In this document: positions 43,149 through 46,650 of the stretch, in pieces | Position numbering within the stretch: the stretch's first letter is position 1 | How the letters are laid out: every line of letters begins with the position of its first letter | Assembly (NCBI GenBank): GCA_003142615.1 | Contig: PLMW01000071.1 | Span: 13,304-59,953, forward strand | Length of the DNA: 46,650 bases | DNA from: Opitutia bacterium | Lineage (GTDB): Bacteria > Verrucomicrobiota > Verrucomicrobiia > Opitutales > Opitutaceae | Direction of reading: 5' to 3' | Program-made: the position numbers and the translations under genes | The notes under the pieces: generated by a model | Told to the model about the DNA's origin: nothing | The model's input: only the letters and a program-made list of their open reading frames with translations | Databases searched by the model: none

Positions 43149-44303
43149 CTACCGGCCGAACGATTTGGCAAAATCTTCACCGGTCACAGGAGTCGCGACC
43201 TTCTTTTTGAACCTGGATTCCCGGATGTGCCGCCGGAGCAGGCGCTCGAAACGCGAGGCGTCGAGCGGCAATTCGATGGTTTGATCGAGCCAGGTGGAAA
43301 GCAGCATGGCATTGCCCAGTTCGACTGAGTGTATGCCCTCACTGGCCGGCGCGATGAGCGGTTGGCCCGCGAGGATGGCGTCGGCGAAGTTCTGCAGAAC
43401 CTCGTTGTGCTGCCCCCCGTGGTCGACCGCCGGAATCAACGCGTCCACGCTTTCAGGGCGGACAAACGCCTGCACCGCCGTGCGGCTGAATGCAGACATC
43501 GGCACCATGTTGCGCACGTGGTGGATTTGATTGTCCTCGTACACGACGCGGCCGCCTTCGGCGGTGATCTCCAGGCGGCTGGTGCCCGGGGCCTCGCCGG
43601 TCGACGTGATGAAGACCCCGGTGGCGCCATTGGCGAACTCCAGGTAGGCGGTGACATCATCCTCGACTTCGATGTCGTGATACCGGCCGAAATGACAGAA
43701 GGCACGCACGCGTTTCGGCATTCCGAACATCCATTGCAGGAGGTCGAGGTTGTGCGGGCACTGGTTGAGCAGCACGCCGCCGCCCTCCCCCGCCCAGGTG
43801 GCGCGCCAGCCGCCCGAGGCATAATAGGCCCCGGTGCGAAACCAGTCGGTGATGATCCAGTTGATGCGCCGGATTTCCCCGAGCTCGCCCTCCCGGACCA
43901 GGTCGCGGATCCGGCGGTAGCAGGGATCGGTGCGCTGGTTGAACATCGCTGCGAAGACCTGCCGCCGGTCCTGATGGGCGGCGATGAGCCGTTCACAGTC
44001 GGCCTTGTGGACGGAGATGGGTTTTTCAACCAGGACATGCAGCCCGGCTTGGAGCGCCATGATGCCGATGGTGGTGTGGGAGTAGTGCGGAGTGGCGATG
44101 AGAATGGCGTCGATGAGACCGGCGCCGATCATCGCATCGGCGGAAGAAAAACCTTTGACCTGGGGGAACCGCTCAGCTTTGGCCGGATCCGTGTCGCAGA
44201 CGGCGGTGAGTTCCAGACGGTTGATCTTCCCGGCAAGGACGCTGTTGGCATGCGTTGCCCCCATGTTGCCGAGACCGGCGATGCCAAGGCGGACTTTGTC
44301 CAT
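43149..44303 (-). CDS. Gfo/Idh/MocA-family oxidoreductase
   Basis: A 384-aa NAD(P)-dependent dehydrogenase. The N-terminal Rossmann motif is GIAGLGNMGATH (7-18), followed by ELTAVCDTDPAKAERF, DAILIATPHYSH and the catalytic-region HVLVEKPISVHKADCERLI. The C-terminal domain has GGGVLLNQCPHNLDLLQWMFG, where His and Asp near the active site are expected. Substrates in this family are sugars, inositols or aldonates; the neighbours isomerase and uxaC suggest sugar catabolism. The ATG at 44303 gives the normal start; the open frame to 44396 overlaps the argG stop region. Confidence 0.88.
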   Translation of the reverse strand: MDKVRLGIAGLGNMGATHANSVLAGKINRLELTAVCDTDPAKAERFPQVKGFSSADAMIGAGLIDAILIATPHYSHTTIGIMALQAGLHVLVEKPISVHKADCERLIAAHQDRRQVFAAMFNQRTDPCYRRIRDLVREGELGEIRRINWIITDWFRTGAYYASGGWRATWAGEGGGVLLNQCPHNLDLLQWMFGMPKRVRAFCHFGRYHDIEVEDDVTAYLEFANGATGVFITSTGEAPGTSRLEITAEGGRVVYEDNQIHHVRNMVPMSAFSRTAVQAFVRPESVDALIPAVDHGGQHNEVLQNFADAILAGQPLIAPASEGIHSVELGNAMLLSTWLDQTIELPLDASRFERLLRRHIRESRFKKKVATPVTGEDFAKSFGR

Positions 44304-44343
44304 GAAGGGACGCTGGGGGGAACCGCGCGGCGGAATGGCCGGG

Positions 44344-45570
44344 TCAGGCCTTCGGCCCGCCCTGCGCGGTGAGACGCGCCCGGAGACGCAGTCCATTGAT
44401 GCGAATGAACCCTGTGGCGTCGTTCTGATGATAGCTGCTCTTCACGCCTTCCATCGTGGCGATGTGCGGATCATAAAGCGAATACTTCGACTTGCGGCCG
44501 CAGGTGATGACATTGCCCTTGTAAAGCTTGAGCCGCACCGTGCCGGTGACGAATTTCTGGCTCTCGTCCACGAAGGCCTGCAGGCACTCGCGCTCGGGTG
44601 AAAACCAGAAACCATAGTAAACCAGCTCGGCATATTTCGGGATGAGCGAGTCGCGCAGATGCATGACCTCCCGGTCCATGGTGAGCGACTCAACCTGCCG
44701 GTGCGCGTGCATGAGGATCGTGCCGCCGGGTGTCTCATAAACGCCGCGTGATTTCATGCCGACGAAACGGTTCTCGACGAGGTCCACGCGGCCGATGCCG
44801 TGCCGGCCGCCCAGCTGGTTGAGCGCCCGCAACACGCCGGCGGGCGTCAGTTTCCGGCCATTCACGGCCACGCAGTTGCCCTTCACGAAGTCGAGTTCGA
44901 CATATTCGGGCTTGTCGGGGGCGTCCTCGGGCGCGACCGTGAGCTTGTACATGCCTTTGTTGGCTTTCGTGGTGGGATCGAACCAGGGGTCCTCAAGGAT
45001 GCCGGCCTCGTAGGAAATATGCAGCAGGTTGCGATCCATCGAGTAGGGCTTCTTGAGCGAGGCCTCGACGGGGATCTTGTGTTTCCGGCAGTAGGCGATC
45101 ATCTCGGCCCGGCCAGGAAACTTCGCGCGGAAGGAGTCGAGCTTCCACGGCGACATGATGGCGAGGTGGGGCGCCAGCGCCATGTAGGTGAATTCGAAAC
45201 GACACTGGTCGTTGCCCTTGCCGGTGGCGCCATGCGCGACCGTGTCGGCCCTTTCCTTTCTCGCGATCCCGATCTGGGCCTTCGCGATGAGCGGGCGCGC
45301 GATCGAGGTCCCGAGATAATACTGGCCTTCGTAAACCGCGTTGGCCCGGATCATCGGATAGATGAAGTCACGGGCAAATTCCTCGACCAGATCGAGGGTG
45401 TAGTGCCTGGACGCGCCGGTCCGGCGGGCCTTCTGCGACAGGCCTTTGAGTTCCTCCTCCTGCCCGATATCGGCGGAAAAGGTGACGATCTCCGCATCGT
45501 AAGTCTCCTTGAGCCACTTGACGATGACCGAGGTGTCGAGCCCTCCCGAGTAAGCGAGGACGATCTTCAT
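44344..45570 (-). CDS. argG: Argininosuccinate synthase
   Basis: Condenses citrulline and aspartate with ATP to argininosuccinate. The 408-aa protein starts [20 protein letters not shown] with the PP-loop [10 protein letters not shown], followed by [51 protein letters not shown], and [29 protein letters not shown] near the end, the family landmarks. The ATG at 45570 is the family start. It is the first gene of a minus-strand run reaching uxaC; 40 bp separate it from the Gfo/Idh gene, but the functional link is weak, so cotranscription may be incidental. Confidence 0.96.
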   Translation of the reverse strand: MKIVLAYSGGLDTSVIVKWLKETYDAEIVTFSADIGQEEELKGLSQKARRTGASRHYTLDLVEEFARDFIYPMIRANAVYEGQYYLGTSIARPLIAKAQIGIARKERADTVAHGATGKGNDQCRFEFTYMALAPHLAIMSPWKLDSFRAKFPGRAEMIAYCRKHKIPVEASLKKPYSMDRNLLHISYEAGILEDPWFDPTTKANKGMYKLTVAPEDAPDKPEYVELDFVKGNCVAVNGRKLTPAGVLRALNQLGGRHGIGRVDLVENRFVGMKSRGVYETPGGTILMHAHRQVESLTMDREVMHLRDSLIPKYAELVYYGFWFSPERECLQAFVDESQKFVTGTVRLKLYKGNVITCGRKSKYSLYDPHIATMEGVKSSYHQNDATGFIRINGLRLRARLTAQGGPKA

Positions 45571-45784
45571 GGGGGGGCGAGTGTTGGGCAAAGCGCCCGG
45601 CGCGCAAAGAAAAAACATGACCCCTCGGGGACGACAACCAGGGGAGATTCGTGTCACTTGCGTCGAGGGCCGATCCTGCGTCCGATTCCCCCGGGATTCA
45701 TGGTTTATTGACCGCTGAAGGTTTGTCGTGCATGGGTAAACTCGTTACGCAGGATTGGATCACCCGGAAATCACCCCACCAATC

Positions 45785-46279
45785 ATGGCAGCCCAAGCCA
45801 TGGAATTTATCCATGCCCCAGCGCCGGCGCGTGTCCATCATGGTTTTACCCTCGTGGAGATCATGGTCGTGGTGGTGATTATCGGCATCCTGGCCGCCCT
45901 CGCCATCCCGACTTTGGTGCGCCTCCAGCGCCATGCGCAGAATAATCGATTCATGAATGATCTTCGGATTTTCACCCAGGCCTATGAAACGTATGTTACG
46001 CAAAATGGCATCTGGCCCGCCGCCAGTGGCCCTGGCGTCGTACCGCCCGGCATGCCGGGCATGTTGCGCGACGCTAATTGGAGCGCCGCGACGTCGGTGG
46101 GTGGCAGCTGGAATTGGGATAACAATGTCAATGGCATCACCGCCGCCATTTCTGTCAGCGGAGCCACCGCTGATGACACGCAGATGACCGAGATCGATCA
46201 GAAAATCGACGACGGGGATCTTTCCACCGGCCTGTTCATCAAGGCCAACAACCGGTATACGTATATCCTGCAACAGTGA
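45785..46279 (+). CDS. Type IV pilin-like (pseudopilin) protein 1
   Basis: A 164-aa prepilin from the ATG at 45785. A 19-residue leader ends in ...RVHHG with the class III cleavage site before FTLVEIMVVVVIIGILAALA (Phe+1, Glu+5), followed by the amphipathic IPTLVRLQRHAQNNRFMNDL. The C-terminal globular part (QAYETYVTQNGIWPAASGPG ... NNRYTYILQQ) is short. Prepilin peptidase would cut and methylate it. The next gene encodes a close paralogue, and pilC is at 24.4 kb. An ATG at 45800 is an alternative start. Spacer 45571-45784 separates it from the divergent argG. Confidence 0.88.
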   Translation: MAAQAMEFIHAPAPARVHHGFTLVEIMVVVVIIGILAALAIPTLVRLQRHAQNNRFMNDLRIFTQAYETYVTQNGIWPAASGPGVVPPGMPGMLRDANWSAATSVGGSWNWDNNVNGITAAISVSGATADDTQMTEIDQKIDDGDLSTGLFIKANNRYTYILQQ

Positions 46280-46440
46280 ATTCTTGCCGTGATTACTTCT
46301 TGAGCGCCGGCGCACCACGCACTAATTGTAATGGCAATTGATAATTTTTTGACCCTAGGGTATTTGCCTTAGGTGAAGATGGTTTGGTAAGTTTGGATGC
46401 TGATCAGGATATCATTCATTATTAGGATCGGTCGCCCCTC

Positions 46441-46650
46441 ATGAAACCCCGCTACGCCCCCACTCCCGTGCGGCTCCGTCGAGGATTTACCCTCGTGGAG
46501 ATCATGGTTGCTGTCACGATCCTCGGCATCCTGATCGCCATTGCCGTCCCGACCTATCGGCGCTTTCAGCGCAAGTCGCAAAACACCACCTTCGTCAACA
46601 ACCTGCGTCTCTTCACCCAAGCCTTCGAGACCTACGCGATGAAGTACGGC
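46441..46650 (+). CDS. Type IV pilin-like (pseudopilin) protein 2, cut by the window edge
   Basis: Reading from the ATG at 46441 gives MKPRYAPTPVRLRRGFTLVE, with the prepilin site G/FTLVE, and then IMVAVTILGILIAIAVPTYR and RFQRKSQNTTFVNNLRLFTQ; the frame is open to the right edge (70 codons). It is a close paralogue of protein 1: both have the form (F)xNxLRxFTQAxETY after the helix, so the pair arose by tandem duplication. The 161-bp spacer before it is AT-rich, with a weak AATTG/CAATT stem and a T6 run at 46345-46350. The globular domain is missing from the window. Confidence 0.88.
   Translation, partial: MKPRYAPTPVRLRRGFTLVEIMVAVTILGILIAIAVPTYRRFQRKSQNTTFVNNLRLFTQAFETYAMKYG

Overview
The window is a GC-rich bacterial chromosome segment. 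Its gene content and style suggest a member of the Verrucomicrobiota, most likely Opitutaceae (Opitutus/Lacunisphaera-like). The reasons are a succinate dehydrogenase with a long five-helix cytochrome b subunit and genes in the order C-A-B, a DUF362 protein paired with a NapH-like ferredoxin, many pseudopilins, a polytopic membrane protein with a TPR tail, weak Shine-Dalgarno sites, and a plant-sugar catabolic repertoire (arabinose, glucuronate). This taxonomic call is inference; there is no rRNA in the window.

Layout. 1-6.0 kb, minus strand: lysA, panB, gpsA, then an L-arabinose operon araD-araB-araA (araA runs off the left edge). 6.0-7.0 kb: a small unknown membrane protein and two paralogous tiny membrane proteins, each with the same promoter-like upstream element. 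7.0-10.7 kb, minus: sdhC-sdhA-sdhB. 10.9-13.5 kb, minus: LysM protein, NUDIX hydrolase, PaaK/CapK-like adenylating enzyme. 13.6-15.4 kb: tRNA-Pro(TGG), an intergenic palindromic repeat, and a locally AT-richer patch with an FRG-domain gene. 15.4-25.6 kb, minus: type IV pilus PilC, an NtrC-like but degenerate response regulator, carB, purU and two TPR membrane proteins. 25.8 kb: tRNA-Gly(TCC). 26.0-30.7 kb, plus: a sugar-acid operon (2-hydroxyacid dehydrogenase, Ldh2-type dehydrogenase, PfkB/KDG-type kinase) and a SET-like MFS transporter. 30.9-34.5 kb, plus: Tat-exported DUF362 protein, a fused NapH/NapG-like iron-sulfur protein, an aldo/keto reductase. 34.5-35.9 kb: rsmE and rsmD, convergent. 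36.1-40.2 kb, plus: a WPLF-repeat exported protein coupled to mlaE-mlaF-mlaD, ended by a strong terminator. 40.3-45.6 kb: a GNAT acetyltransferase, then on the minus strand argG, a Gfo/Idh oxidoreductase, a sugar isomerase/epimerase and uxaC. 45.8 kb to the right edge: two tandem pseudopilins, the second cut by the edge.

How the genes work together. The arabinose operon, uxaC and the KDG-kinase operon point to use of hemicellulose or pectin sugars. A 12-bp palindrome (GGACACGTGTCC) occurs exactly twice, once about 87 bp upstream of the sugar-acid operon and once about 79 bp upstream of uxaC, suggesting one regulon. The Mla-type ABC genes have no mlaC or mlaB beside them; instead they are translationally coupled to an exported protein with a ~19-residue WPLF-like repeat, a candidate envelope partner. 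The most unusual items are this WPLF/Mla operon, the duplicated tiny-protein cassettes with a shared ECF-like promoter, the NapH-NapG fusion, the NtrC-like protein that has lost the sigma-54 contact loop, and a 23-bp perfect palindrome in front of rsmE. No CRISPR array, prophage or insertion sequence was seen.
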